DNA from: Tessaracoccus sp. OH4464_COT-324
GTDB lineage: Bacteria > Actinomycetota > Actinomycetes > Propionibacteriales > Propionibacteriaceae
Assembly (NCBI RefSeq): GCF_003932855.1
Contig: NZ_RQYZ01000001.1
Span: forward strand, 124,001 to 188,000
Direction of reading: 5' to 3'
DNA: 64,000 bases
Below, piece by piece: positions 18,206-25,834 of this stretch. The notes beneath the pieces are model-generated. The model was not told the DNA's origin. It worked only from the letters and a program-made list of their open reading frames with translations, and searched no databases. Positions within the stretch are counted from its first letter, which is position 1. Every line of letters begins with the position of its first letter. Made by a program: the position numbers and the translations under genes.

Positions 18206-18871
18206 CTAGACGTACGCGATTTGCAGGGCCGATGCCTTGCGCCGCTGGTCGGTTAGCTTGGTCTCCTTGTTGTGCAGCAGCGCTGCGACGGCCTGGTACT
18301 TCGGCCGGGCCATCTGGTCGTTGCGCACGGGCACCGGGCTGGGGGACTGGCCCTTCGCGTAGAGGGCGGCGTTCTTGCCGATTGCGCGGAAGGTGTCGAG
18401 ATCCAGCAAAGGAGCCTGCGAGAACAACTCCAGGTTGGAAAGCGGCGGCAGGTCTTTCTGATGAATCACCGTGGTCCCCCGGGACTGGATGCCGATGCCG
18501 ATGCCGGAGCCGGAGTGCTTGGCCGCCTCGTGGGCGATGAACCCGACGTCGGCGGTGCGGTAGACCTTGATGAAGCGGTAGTTCAGGCCCTCCTCCTCGA
18601 TGCCGGCGGTGATCTGTTTCAACACGTCGCCGTGCTTGAGTCCGGTGATCGTTTCCATGATCTGGGTGCTGAACGCGGGCGATAGCGCGACCACCACCTC
18701 CTTGGGGTCGGATCCGACGGCGGCCTCGCCTTGCTCGGTGAGGCGCACCGTTGCGCTCGGGTTCACCTTCACCGGGGCCTGCTGGGGAGTGGGCTGGGCG
18801 GTCTGCTCGGCCAACACCTCCAAGATCACCTTCTGGATCAGTTCCTTCAAAGTTGCTTGATCGACGCTCAT
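18206..18871 (-). CDS. pduD: Propanediol/glycerol dehydratase medium subunit
   Basis: Beta subunit (221 aa) of the diol dehydratase, part of the B12-binding region. The N-terminal helix (TLKELIQKVILEVLAEQ) is the kind shown to target the dehydratase to the compartment lumen in enteric bacteria. The conserved core is VVVALSPAFSTQIMETI then GIGIGIQSRGTTVIHQKDL. The start is ATG 18871, preceded by a strong GGAGG that lies within the end of pduC; an upstream GTG (18925) lies inside pduC and is rejected. Confidence 0.95.
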   Translation of the reverse strand: MSVDQATLKELIQKVILEVLAEQTAQPTPQQAPVKVNPSATVRLTEQGEAAVGSDPKEVVVALSPAFSTQIMETITGLKHGDVLKQITAGIEEEGLNYRFIKVYRTADVGFIAHEAAKHSGSGIGIGIQSRGTTVIHQKDLPPLSNLELFSQAPLLDLDTFRAIGKNAALYAKGQSPSPVPVRNDQMARPKYQAVAALLHNKETKLTDQRRKASALQIAYV

Positions 18872-18873
18872 GA

Positions 18874-20535
18874 TCACACCTCCTCCGGGCTGATTGCGGA
18901 GCGCACCTGCTTGATCTCGTCCCAACGCTGGTCCGTGATCAGGTATCCGGTCTGCGGGCCGTGGTAGTCGTTCGGGTAGTTCACTGCGGAATTGACGTTG
19001 AAGCTCTCGTCAAAGATCGCGGAGGTGTGCAGGTAGTCACCTGCGACGCGCCGCTTCAGCAGGTTGAAGACAGAGCTGGCCACGTCGTCGAAGCCTCCAC
19101 GGGAGAGGGCCAGCGCCACGTCCATGCCGGTGGTTCCCCGCTTCATCATCTCTTCGGTTGCTTTGAGATCCTCGACGACGTTGCGCTTGGGCATGTCCTT
19201 GGAGCCGTGCGCATAGGTGGCCGCCTCGACCTCCTCGTCGGTGATCTCGGTGAGGCCGAGTTCACGGAAAGCCGCCTGCGTTGCCCTGGCAGCCTTGTTT
19301 CGCACACGCACGACTTCCTCTTCGAGCGCCGGGGTGAGGCCGCCGTCGACATGCAGGTCGCGCTGCAGGATGTTCCAGTCGTCGTAGTCCTCGGCGTCCC
19401 AGTTGGAGCCCGCGAACATGTTGTCGTAGTTCGGGGTGGCCGAGTAGCCGGAGCAGATGAAGTCGGTGCCAGGCACGAACTGCATCAGGGAGCGGGCCAC
19501 GCGGCGCAGATCGGAGTGTGTGAAGGTCTGGTCGTTGGATGAGGCGCATTCCAGGTCGAGCATCATCGCGATCAGGTTCTCGGCCAGGATCGCGCGGATG
19601 CCCTGCGGTACTGCGGCGGGAACACCGACACAGCTGACGGAGCCGTTCTGAGTACCCTGGGAACCAGCGGCCTTCGTCACGAACAGGCAACGAGCCTCCA
19701 GGTAGAGCATGGACTTGCCCTCGGCGAAGCCCATCTGCACTTCGGAACCGGTGCCCGAGGTGAAACGCATCTTCAGCCCGCGCGACGCGTAGCAGGACGC
19801 GAGAAATGCCTTGGACCACGGCGTATCGTCGCCGTCCATGAAGACATCCTCGGTGCCGTAAACGGAGACGGTCTCGGCGTAGGCGGTGAGGCCGCGCATT
19901 CCGAGGGTCAACTCGGTGGCTTCCTCAACGGCGCACTGGGTGAGAGTTCCAGGTCGACCAACCTGGGAACCGATGAGTAGAGCCAATGCGTTGAACGGCG
20001 CGTAGCGCACGATGCCGACGGTGGTCTCCATCTCTGCGAATCCGCGGATGGCCGCTTCGGCGGCGTCTGCCGCAATCTGGACGGGGTTGTCCGCGAGGTT
20101 CGTCACGTGGCACTGGTTGGCGGGGGAGCGTCGGGCGCGAAGCTTGGTTACTGCGAGCATCATCTCCAGCACACTCATGTGATTAACGATCTCGGTCAGC
20201 TTGGCCGGCGTCATGGCTGTGGTGAGTGGGATGATTTCGGAGCGTGGCACGTTGATGTCGCAAAGTCTGCGGGCCATCTCCAGGGAGTCTATGGCCATCG
20301 CCTGCTCAGCCAACTCCAGGTTGATGCCGTAGGAGGCGATGAAGGTGTCCAGCATGTCGAACTCGGAGCATGACTTGCCGTCAAGTTCGGTCACGTGACC
20401 GTTCTCGATCCGGATGGAGGGCGTCGGGTCGTTCGGCGACTTCATCGCGATCAGCCCGACCTCTGCCCACTCCGTGACGAAGCCGTCTTGGTTCACTGGG
20501 CGCGCATCGAGCGCCTCAAATCTCTTGGAACGCAT
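18874..20535 (-). CDS. pduC: Propanediol/glycerol dehydratase large subunit
   Basis: Catalytic alpha subunit (553 aa; family about 554) holding the radical active site of coenzyme B12-dependent diol dehydratase. The family blocks are collinear throughout: RSKRFEALDARPVNQDGF at the N-terminus, ANQCHVTNLADNPVQIAADAAEAA near 140-163, RFTSGTGSEVQMGFAEGKSM mid-protein and a C-terminal NDYHGPQTGYL. Nothing is missing. Sequence alone does not decide between preference for 1,2-propanediol and glycerol; the shell genes argue for propanediol. Confidence 0.96.
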   Translation of the reverse strand: MRSKRFEALDARPVNQDGFVTEWAEVGLIAMKSPNDPTPSIRIENGHVTELDGKSCSEFDMLDTFIASYGINLELAEQAMAIDSLEMARRLCDINVPRSEIIPLTTAMTPAKLTEIVNHMSVLEMMLAVTKLRARRSPANQCHVTNLADNPVQIAADAAEAAIRGFAEMETTVGIVRYAPFNALALLIGSQVGRPGTLTQCAVEEATELTLGMRGLTAYAETVSVYGTEDVFMDGDDTPWSKAFLASCYASRGLKMRFTSGTGSEVQMGFAEGKSMLYLEARCLFVTKAAGSQGTQNGSVSCVGVPAAVPQGIRAILAENLIAMMLDLECASSNDQTFTHSDLRRVARSLMQFVPGTDFICSGYSATPNYDNMFAGSNWDAEDYDDWNILQRDLHVDGGLTPALEEEVVRVRNKAARATQAAFRELGLTEITDEEVEAATYAHGSKDMPKRNVVEDLKATEEMMKRGTTGMDVALALSRGGFDDVASSVFNLLKRRVAGDYLHTSAIFDESFNVNSAVNYPNDYHGPQTGYLITDQRWDEIKQVRSAISPEEV

Positions 20536-20546
20536 TGCTGTAACTC

Positions 20547-21353
20547 TTAGATGTACGGGGTGGTGGCGGACGTGGGCACGGAACCGAGGGCGCCCAGGAG
20601 GCCGATACCCACCTCTCGGGCGGCGATGATTGCCTGGCGGACAGCTCCGGAGTCGCCGCTGAAGGCCGAGATCACCTCGTTGCTGAAGCTGGTGCCTTTG
20701 GCGGGGCTGGAGTAGGCGATCACGTCAATGGTGGACGCCTTGACCGCGGTGTCGGCGAGAACGACGCCGATCGCCGCCGGTGCGCCAACCGTGATGCCGA
20801 AGCTCTTGCCGAGGGGGGCACCGAAGGCCATGTTGAGCGCGTAGGAGGCGCGAGCGGTGTACTGGAATTCGAGATGGCCGGCCTCGTTGGCGTACACGTC
20901 GCCAAAGGTCCGATCCAGCTCGCCCAGCGTCACCTCAACGGCGCGACGGGCGTCGGACACGTCCTCAGCGCCGAATACGATCAACGAGCCGTGGCCCGCA
21001 CCGCCCTGCGTGTCGCGGGGGAGCTCGATTTTCAGCACCTCAGAGTTGGTGGCCTTGACGGCTTCGTCCGCCGCGAAGATGTGCGGCCCGGCACCGGTGC
21101 GGGCGCCCACGATGCCGATGGAGCGGTACTTCTTGTCGAGCTCCATCATCTCGTGCAGCTTGGGATCCACGTTGGCGATCACCAGGCCGATGGTCTCCCC
21201 GATCGCGGTGCCCACGAATTCGGTGCAGGCAGGACGGGCGGGAGCAGCTGGGGCTGCTGGGGCCGCGGGGGCGGCTTGCGCTGGAGCGTCGACCGTCCCG
21301 CCGAGCTGCTTCATGACCTCGGCCATGACCTTGTTCATCAGTTCGTCTTGCAT
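20547..21353 (-). CDS. pduB: BMC-T trimeric tandem-domain shell protein PduB
   Basis: Two fused BMC domains that trimerize into a shell tile with a gated pore (268 aa). The N-terminus (MQDELMNKVMAEVMKQLGG) is followed by an Ala/Pro linker (about 20-38). In enteric PduB this N-terminal segment links shell to cargo. I chose ATG 21353, with GGGGAG five bases upstream; the GTG at 21371 lies in the pduA stop region. A PduB' internal start (seen in Salmonella) is not clearly present: no Met with a good ribosome site is evident in the linker. Confidence 0.93.
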   Translation of the reverse strand: MQDELMNKVMAEVMKQLGGTVDAPAQAAPAAPAAPAAPARPACTEFVGTAIGETIGLVIANVDPKLHEMMELDKKYRSIGIVGARTGAGPHIFAADEAVKATNSEVLKIELPRDTQGGAGHGSLIVFGAEDVSDARRAVEVTLGELDRTFGDVYANEAGHLEFQYTARASYALNMAFGAPLGKSFGITVGAPAAIGVVLADTAVKASTIDVIAYSSPAKGTSFSNEVISAFSGDSGAVRQAIIAAREVGIGLLGALGSVPTSATTPYI

Positions 21354-21367
21354 GTTCGCTCCCCAAC

Positions 21368-21646
21368 TCACTTCGCGTTGACCGGCAAGATTTTCTCGAC
21401 GTCGGTGTGCGGGCGTGGGATAACGTGCACGCTGACCAGCTCGCCGACCTTGCTCGCGGCAGCTGCGCCGGCGTCTGCGGCGGCCTTCACCGCACCGACA
21501 TCCCCGCGGACCATGACCGTGACGAAGCCGGCACCGATCTTCTCGCTACCGACCAGTTGTACGTTGGCCGACTTCACCATGGCATCCGCTGCCTCGACAG
21601 CACCCACGAAACCTTTCGTCTCGACCATGCCAAGTGCTTCTTGCAT
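21368..21646 (-). CDS. pduA: BMC-H hexameric shell protein PduA, first gene of the operon
   Basis: Major hexameric shell subunit (92 aa). [24 protein letters not shown] at the N-terminus and [15 protein letters not shown] at the C-terminus are textbook PduA. The pore loop is [10 protein letters not shown]; Ala39 replaces the pore Ser40 of Salmonella PduA and Ser34 replaces its Tyr. AAAGGAG lies upstream of the ATG. It is the promoter-proximal gene of the roughly 13-kb minus-strand operon. Confidence 0.96.
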   Translation of the reverse strand: MQEALGMVETKGFVGAVEAADAMVKSANVQLVGSEKIGAGFVTVMVRGDVGAVKAAADAGAAAASKVGELVSVHVIPRPHTDVEKILPVNAK

Positions 21647-21663
21647 GTTTGACTCCTTTGTCC

Positions 21664-21689
21664 AGGAAGCGCCTACGGCGCCGCTTCCT
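21664..21689 (-). promoter_or_regulatory. Inverted repeat in the pduA leader
   Basis: AGGAAGCG (21664-21671) and CGCTTCCT (21682-21689) form a perfect 8-bp inverted repeat around a 10-base GC-rich loop, 17 bases upstream of the pduA start. In mRNA it would form a stable stem just before the ribosome site. It could stabilize the transcript or act as an operator; I cannot tell which. Confidence 0.5.
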
Positions 21690-21708
21690 CTACAGGGTAG
21701 GCAGGGTT

Positions 21709-21739
21709 TGTGTACACGGAACGAGCCACGTGTTACACA
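21709..21739. promoter_or_regulatory. Near-palindrome in the pduA/pduU divergent control region
   Basis: TGTGTACACG (21709-21718) and CGTGTTACACA (21729-21739) form an imperfect inverted repeat with a 10-base spacer, one base off perfect. It sits centrally between pduA and pduU, the only intergenic region able to drive both arms. On the plus strand TTGTGT and TGTTAC are 17 bases apart and could be -35 and -10 elements. The best guess is a PocR or Crp-family site. Confidence 0.45.
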
Positions 21740-21806
21740 TTTCGACCCTTCCGGCGCTCGTGGAGCTTCCTGGGGTTAGGGTTGGGTACCGAGCAGGGAG
21801 TTGAAC

Positions 21807-22154
21807 ATGGACGTTCAGGACAAGCAGCGCATCATCCAGGAGTTCGTTCCTGGCAAACAGGTGACCTTGGCCCACATCATCGCTAACCCGGACGAGGCGC
21901 TTTACGCGAAGGTCGGGTTGACGACCCAGACGCGTGGCGCTGTTGCTGTGCTCACCATCACGCCCGGCGAGGCAGCAGTGATCGCCGCCGATATCGCGAC
22001 GAAGGCTGCAGGGGTGCACTTGGGCTACGTGGATCGTTTCTCCGGATCGCTGTTGCTGGTGGGCGCACTGGCGGATGTCGAATCCTCGGTCCGGTCCATC
22101 GTCGAGACGCTAGAGCAACTGGGTTTTACCCCGGCACCGATGACGAGAACGTGA
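21807..22154 (+). CDS. pduU: BMC-H shell protein PduU (circularly permuted type)
   Basis: EutS/PduU-type shell protein (115 aa). The N-terminal KQRIIQEFVPGKQVTLAHIIANP strand would form the beta-barrel plug typical of PduU. A permuted BMC domain follows (AVAVLTITPGEAAVIAADIATKAAGVHLGYVDRFSGSLLL). I chose ATG 21807, which has AGGGAG six bases upstream, over TTG 21801. Its TGA overlaps the pduV ATG. It is transcribed away from the main operon. Confidence 0.93.
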   Translation: MDVQDKQRIIQEFVPGKQVTLAHIIANPDEALYAKVGLTTQTRGAVAVLTITPGEAAVIAADIATKAAGVHLGYVDRFSGSLLLVGALADVESSVRSIVETLEQLGFTPAPMTRT

Positions 22155-22594
22155 TGTACCGGCCGACTCTTCTGGTGGGCAGCGTGGGCGCGGGCAAAAC
22201 GACGTTGCGGCAGCGGCTGTTGGGGGAGGAAATTGAGTACGCCAAGACTCAGGCGATGGACGTCGTCGGAAACATCGTCGATACGCCCGGGGAATACCTG
22301 GACCACGGCCGGCTGAATCGGGCACTCACCATCAGTGCATACGACGTGGAGATCGTGGTTCTGGTTCTGGATCCAACTGCGGACAACTCCCGCTTCAACC
22401 CGGGGTATGCAGCGGCCCTCAACCGCCGGACTGTTGGCGTGGTGACCAAACGCGATGTTGCCACCGTGGCTCAGCTGGCGGATGCGCGGGAGAATCTGGT
22501 GCGGGCGGGGGCTGAGCGAGTGATCGTGGTGAGCGGTGTCACAGGACAAGGGATCAACGAACTGAAGGAGGCGCTATGCAGCACGTCGACTTGA
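22154..22594 (+). CDS. pduV: PduV/EutP family small GTPase
   Basis: Ras-like P-loop protein (146 aa) reported to bind the outside of the microcompartment and to help position it. Motifs: G1 GSVGAGKTTL (residues 9-18), G3 DTPGEY, G4 TKRD. The start overlaps the pduU stop; the 3' end overlaps pocR by 19 nt. A GTG three bases upstream (22151) is an alternative start. Confidence 0.9.
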   Translation: MYRPTLLVGSVGAGKTTLRQRLLGEEIEYAKTQAMDVVGNIVDTPGEYLDHGRLNRALTISAYDVEIVVLVLDPTADNSRFNPGYAAALNRRTVGVVTKRDVATVAQLADARENLVRAGAERVIVVSGVTGQGINELKEALCSTST

Positions 22595-23919
22595 GCGGTT
22601 TCGATCCCGGTCTGCTCGACCTGCGCAGGCTGATCGATATAGAGAAACTGCAGGCGATTCAGGAGGAGTTCGCGCGCGACACCGGGCTCGCCATGATTAC
22701 CGTCGATGCAATGGGCACTCCCGTCACCGAGGCTTCCCAGTTCACTCAGCTCTGTGAGTTCTTGCGCCGAGACCCGGAGATCCGTAAGCGTTGCTACAGC
22801 TGCGACGCGCACGGTGGATTCCAGGCAGCCCTCGAAGGGCGCCCCTTCATCTATCGGTGCCATGCCGGGCTGGTGGACTTCTCGGTGTCCATCATGGCGG
22901 GCAAGCACTTCCTGGGGGCCATCATGGCCGGCCAGGTGATGCTGCAGAAGGGCATGGATCAGCTCGACAGGATAATCAGCATTTCGAGCGGGCTCTCCGA
23001 CGACGAGGTGGGGGAGCTGTACGACGGAATCCGGGTGGTCGAGTTGGCCAAGCTGGAAAGCGCAGCGCAGCGGATCATCAGCATGGCAAATGATGCGCTG
23101 GGCAAGCAGCAGGCCTATTTCGATTTCTCGGCGACCGCCGGAACCTACTTGGGGCGGGTGCAGCCCTACCCAGCGGAGGGGACGGGTCGCCTGCTGGCGC
23201 CGATCGTCGCTTCCCGGGCCAAGGAGGCCCCGCTCATCCCGATTGTTCCGTCGCCGGTGGAGGCGGAGGCGGAACTCAACCCCACCGAGTGGGCGCAGAA
23301 CCTGCGCCGACGCAACGTGGCGGCCAACCTGGAACTCCTGAACGACTTCCTCGACACGGTGATGCCCCGATGGAGCCTCAAGATTCCGGTCAGCGTGTTG
23401 GGTCCGCTGGAGGACATGCTGATCGGGATCGCTTCGAGCGAGGGCGTGCGGTATGGAAAGGAAATATCGCAGTCTGTAATCACGCAACGCAAGAAACGCA
23501 CCGCACCACTGAATAGGTATGCAGCCCAGGTGTACTGCGAGCGGCTGTTGATCCAGTTGCACGATTTGATTGAGCCGGAGCTACCGCCGGGCGAGCGCAG
23601 CATCGCCACGTTGCTGAACGAGATCGAGAAGGAGCCAACGGCGTTCCTGACCTGTGCGAAAGCCGCGGAGTTCCTGATGTGGAGCGAGTCGCACTTCTCC
23701 AGGCAGTTCCGCAAGCACACCGGTTACAGCTTCAACCAATACGTCACGAGGAAGCGTATTGAGCGCGGCAAGTTTTTGCTGGTGCACACTGACAAGCCCG
23801 TACTGCGCATTGCTGCGCACCTCAAGTTCCAGCCGCTGAACTATTTTTCGCGCGCGTTCAAACGCGAAGAGGGCGTCACCCCGTCGGAATATCGGGACAG
23901 CCACCGCACAGAGGAGTGA
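22576..23919 (+). CDS. pocR: PocR-type AraC family transcriptional regulator
   Basis: Activator expected to switch on pdu (and often cobalamin) genes in response to 1,2-propanediol (447 aa). Residues about 12-165 form a PocR sensory domain, including RCYSCDAHGGFQAALEGRPFIYRCHAGLVDFSVSI with its conserved cysteines. A middle helical part is followed by a C-terminal AraC pair of helix-turn-helix motifs (residues about 350-445: TCAKAAEFLMWSESHFSRQF ... PLNYFSRAFKREEGVTPSEYR). Cobalamin synthesis genes are not in this window. Translationally coupled to pduV and pduQ. Confidence 0.93.
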   Translation: MQHVDLSGFDPGLLDLRRLIDIEKLQAIQEEFARDTGLAMITVDAMGTPVTEASQFTQLCEFLRRDPEIRKRCYSCDAHGGFQAALEGRPFIYRCHAGLVDFSVSIMAGKHFLGAIMAGQVMLQKGMDQLDRIISISSGLSDDEVGELYDGIRVVELAKLESAAQRIISMANDALGKQQAYFDFSATAGTYLGRVQPYPAEGTGRLLAPIVASRAKEAPLIPIVPSPVEAEAELNPTEWAQNLRRRNVAANLELLNDFLDTVMPRWSLKIPVSVLGPLEDMLIGIASSEGVRYGKEISQSVITQRKKRTAPLNRYAAQVYCERLLIQLHDLIEPELPPGERSIATLLNEIEKEPTAFLTCAKAAEFLMWSESHFSRQFRKHTGYSFNQYVTRKRIERGKFLLVHTDKPVLRIAAHLKFQPLNYFSRAFKREEGVTPSEYRDSHRTEE

Positions 23920-23921
23920 TG

Positions 23922-25022
23922 ATGCAGGAGTTCCGCCTGAACACAACCGTAAAGATGGGTTTCGACTCGCTGACCGCGCTGCAGGCCTACCGTGGGAAGG
24001 CCGCACTTGTCGTCACGGACGATTTCCTGTCGAGCACGAAGCTATTCGACGAGATCCGCTTTCACCTGGGTGGGGAGCCGACGGTGTACTCGGGCGTGCT
24101 GCCGGACCCGACGGTCTCCGTGGTGAAGGAAGGGGTGGCCCGTTACCTGGCGGCTCGCCCTGACGTGGTGGTTGCCTTCGGCGGGGGATCGGTGATGGAT
24201 ACCGCGAAGGCCATGCACAAGGCCGCGGTCGACAACGACTTCGGCGCCCCGGAGGGCATCGTCGCCATTCCGTCGACGAGCGGATCGGGCTCGGAGGTGA
24301 CCTCGTTCGCGGTGCTCACCGATGAGCAGACGCACACCAAGATCCCCCTCGTCTCTGCGGACATGGTGGCGAAGGTCGCCATCTTGGATCCCGACGCGGT
24401 GCTCAGCCTGCCGCCAAGGATCACGGCCGATTCGGGGCTGGACGTGTTGACGCACGCCCTGGAGGCCTACGTCTCGGTGGACGCCAGCGACTTTTCCGAC
24501 GCGCTTGCCGAGAAGGCGGTCGAGCTGGTCTTTGCCCACCTGGAAACGGTTTTCCGTGACGGCTCAAACGCGGAGTCGCGCACCAGGATGCACAACGCCT
24601 CCTGCATGGCGGCCATGGCCTTTGACAACTGTGGGCTGGGGATCACCCACAGCCTGGCCCATGCGCTCGGCGGACATTTCCACATCCCCCATGGCCGATG
24701 CAACGCCATGCTGCTCCCACACGTCATCGAGTACAATTCGCGCTGCCCGCGCGCGGCCGAGCGCTACGCCCGGCTGGGCCACATGCTGTCGCCTTCCGCG
24801 ACGGGTAGGGCGGCGGTGACCGCTCTCGTCGCCCGGGTGAGGAAGCTGAATCAGGCTCTGGAGGTGCCCGAAACCGTGCGGGAGGCGGGAATCAGCTTGG
24901 CCGAGTACCGACAGTTGATCGAGGAGATGGCCGCGACGGCCGCCGCTGATGGCTGCACTCCGACCAACCCCATTCGCCCCAGCCACGAGGATCTTGTCCT
25001 ACTGTTGCGCAAGCTGGGCTAG
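23922..25022 (+). CDS. pduQ: Iron-dependent propanol dehydrogenase PduQ
   Basis: Reduces propionaldehyde to 1-propanol with NADH and so recycles NAD+ for PduP (366 aa). Group III Fe-ADH features: the nucleotide loop FGGGSVMDTAKAMHKAA, IPSTSGSGSEVTSFAVLTD, and the metal-binding His residues in GITHSLAHALGG and HIPHGRCNAMLLPHV. I chose ATG 23922, five bases after GAGGAG; ATG 23919 overlapping the pocR TGA is equally possible. Its TAG overlaps the stop of the convergent ABC permease gene (CTAG, 25019-25022). Confidence 0.92.
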   Translation: MQEFRLNTTVKMGFDSLTALQAYRGKAALVVTDDFLSSTKLFDEIRFHLGGEPTVYSGVLPDPTVSVVKEGVARYLAARPDVVVAFGGGSVMDTAKAMHKAAVDNDFGAPEGIVAIPSTSGSGSEVTSFAVLTDEQTHTKIPLVSADMVAKVAILDPDAVLSLPPRITADSGLDVLTHALEAYVSVDASDFSDALAEKAVELVFAHLETVFRDGSNAESRTRMHNASCMAAMAFDNCGLGITHSLAHALGGHFHIPHGRCNAMLLPHVIEYNSRCPRAAERYARLGHMLSPSATGRAAVTALVARVRKLNQALEVPETVREAGISLAEYRQLIEEMAATAAADGCTPTNPIRPSHEDLVLLLRKLG

Positions 25023-25834
25023 CGCAGGCCCGAGGTGGTGAAGCCGCGCACGAGGTAGCGCTGCAGAAACAGGAAGACCAGCAGCATGGGGGCGACGGCG
25101 ATCAGCGTGCCCATGAACAGCTCGGGCAGCTTCACCCCCTGGCTGGTCATGAACTGGCTGATCGCCACCTGGAGGGTCCGGGTGTTGTTTCGTCCGACGA
25201 GGCTTGGCCAGAGGAAGGCGTTCCAGGAGCCGATGAGCACGATTGTTCCGACGGCGGCGACGATTCCCTTGCTGTTGGGCACCACGATGCGCCAGAAGAC
25301 TCCCCAGGGGGAACAGCCGTCAACGGCGGCGGCGTCTTCCAATTCGACGGGGAAATCCAGGAAGAACTGCCGGAACAGGTAGGTGGCGAAAGCCGAAAAT
25401 GCGCCTGGAATGACGAGCCCCCGGAAGGTGTCAATCCAACCAAACTGCGCCGTCATGATGAAGGTGGGCACGAAGGTCATCGTCGCGGGCACCATCAGGG
25501 TGAATACGGTCAGCCCCAGCAGTGCGCTGGCCAGGCGGTGCGTCCAACGGGCCAGCGCGTAGCCGGCCATCAGCGTGACGAAGATGGTGAGGGAGGTCTG
25601 GGTGAGCGCCATGATCGTCGAGTTGAGGAACGCCCTACCGATGCCTACTGAGTCATTCTCCAACAGGCGGTAAAGGTTGGTGAGGTCGAACTGATTGGGT
25701 AGCCAGTTCCAGGCGGGAGACGCAATGTGGCGCTGGGTGGAGAAAGCGTTTCGGATGATGATGTAGAAGGGCAGCAGGAAGAAGGCCGCGAGGATGATCA
25801 GCAGGGCGTATCGAGCGATTGTCCAGAACTTCAT
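25019..25834 (-). CDS. CUT1-type sugar ABC transporter permease (MalG/LacG-like)
   Basis: Inner-membrane permease (271 aa) with six predicted TM segments and the EAA loop EDAAAVDGCSPWGVFWRIVVP near residue 185 that contacts the ATPase. Second of two permeases; its ATG overlaps the TGA of the partner. No ATPase gene is present, so it probably shares a general MsiK-type ATPase encoded elsewhere, as is common in actinobacteria. The sugar is unknown. Confidence 0.9.
   Translation of the reverse strand: MKFWTIARYALLIILAAFFLLPFYIIIRNAFSTQRHIASPAWNWLPNQFDLTNLYRLLENDSVGIGRAFLNSTIMALTQTSLTIFVTLMAGYALARWTHRLASALLGLTVFTLMVPATMTFVPTFIMTAQFGWIDTFRGLVIPGAFSAFATYLFRQFFLDFPVELEDAAAVDGCSPWGVFWRIVVPNSKGIVAAVGTIVLIGSWNAFLWPSLVGRNNTRTLQVAISQFMTSQGVKLPELFMGTLIAVAPMLLVFLFLQRYLVRGFTTSGLR

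Noticed and set aside
20547-21371. pduB starting at GTG 21371
   Set aside because: It would overlap the end of pduA with no ribosome site, whereas ATG 21353 has GGGGAG at good distance and the family N-terminus.
21647-21806. Cobalamin riboswitch in the pdu control region
   Set aside because: The 160-bp gap is too short and shows no B12-box; no such element was seen elsewhere in the window.
8847-25022. The Pdu locus as a genomic island
   Set aside because: No integrase, transposase, tRNA insertion site or direct repeats flank it, and base composition looks like that of its neighbours. Ancient transfer remains possible and would need trees.
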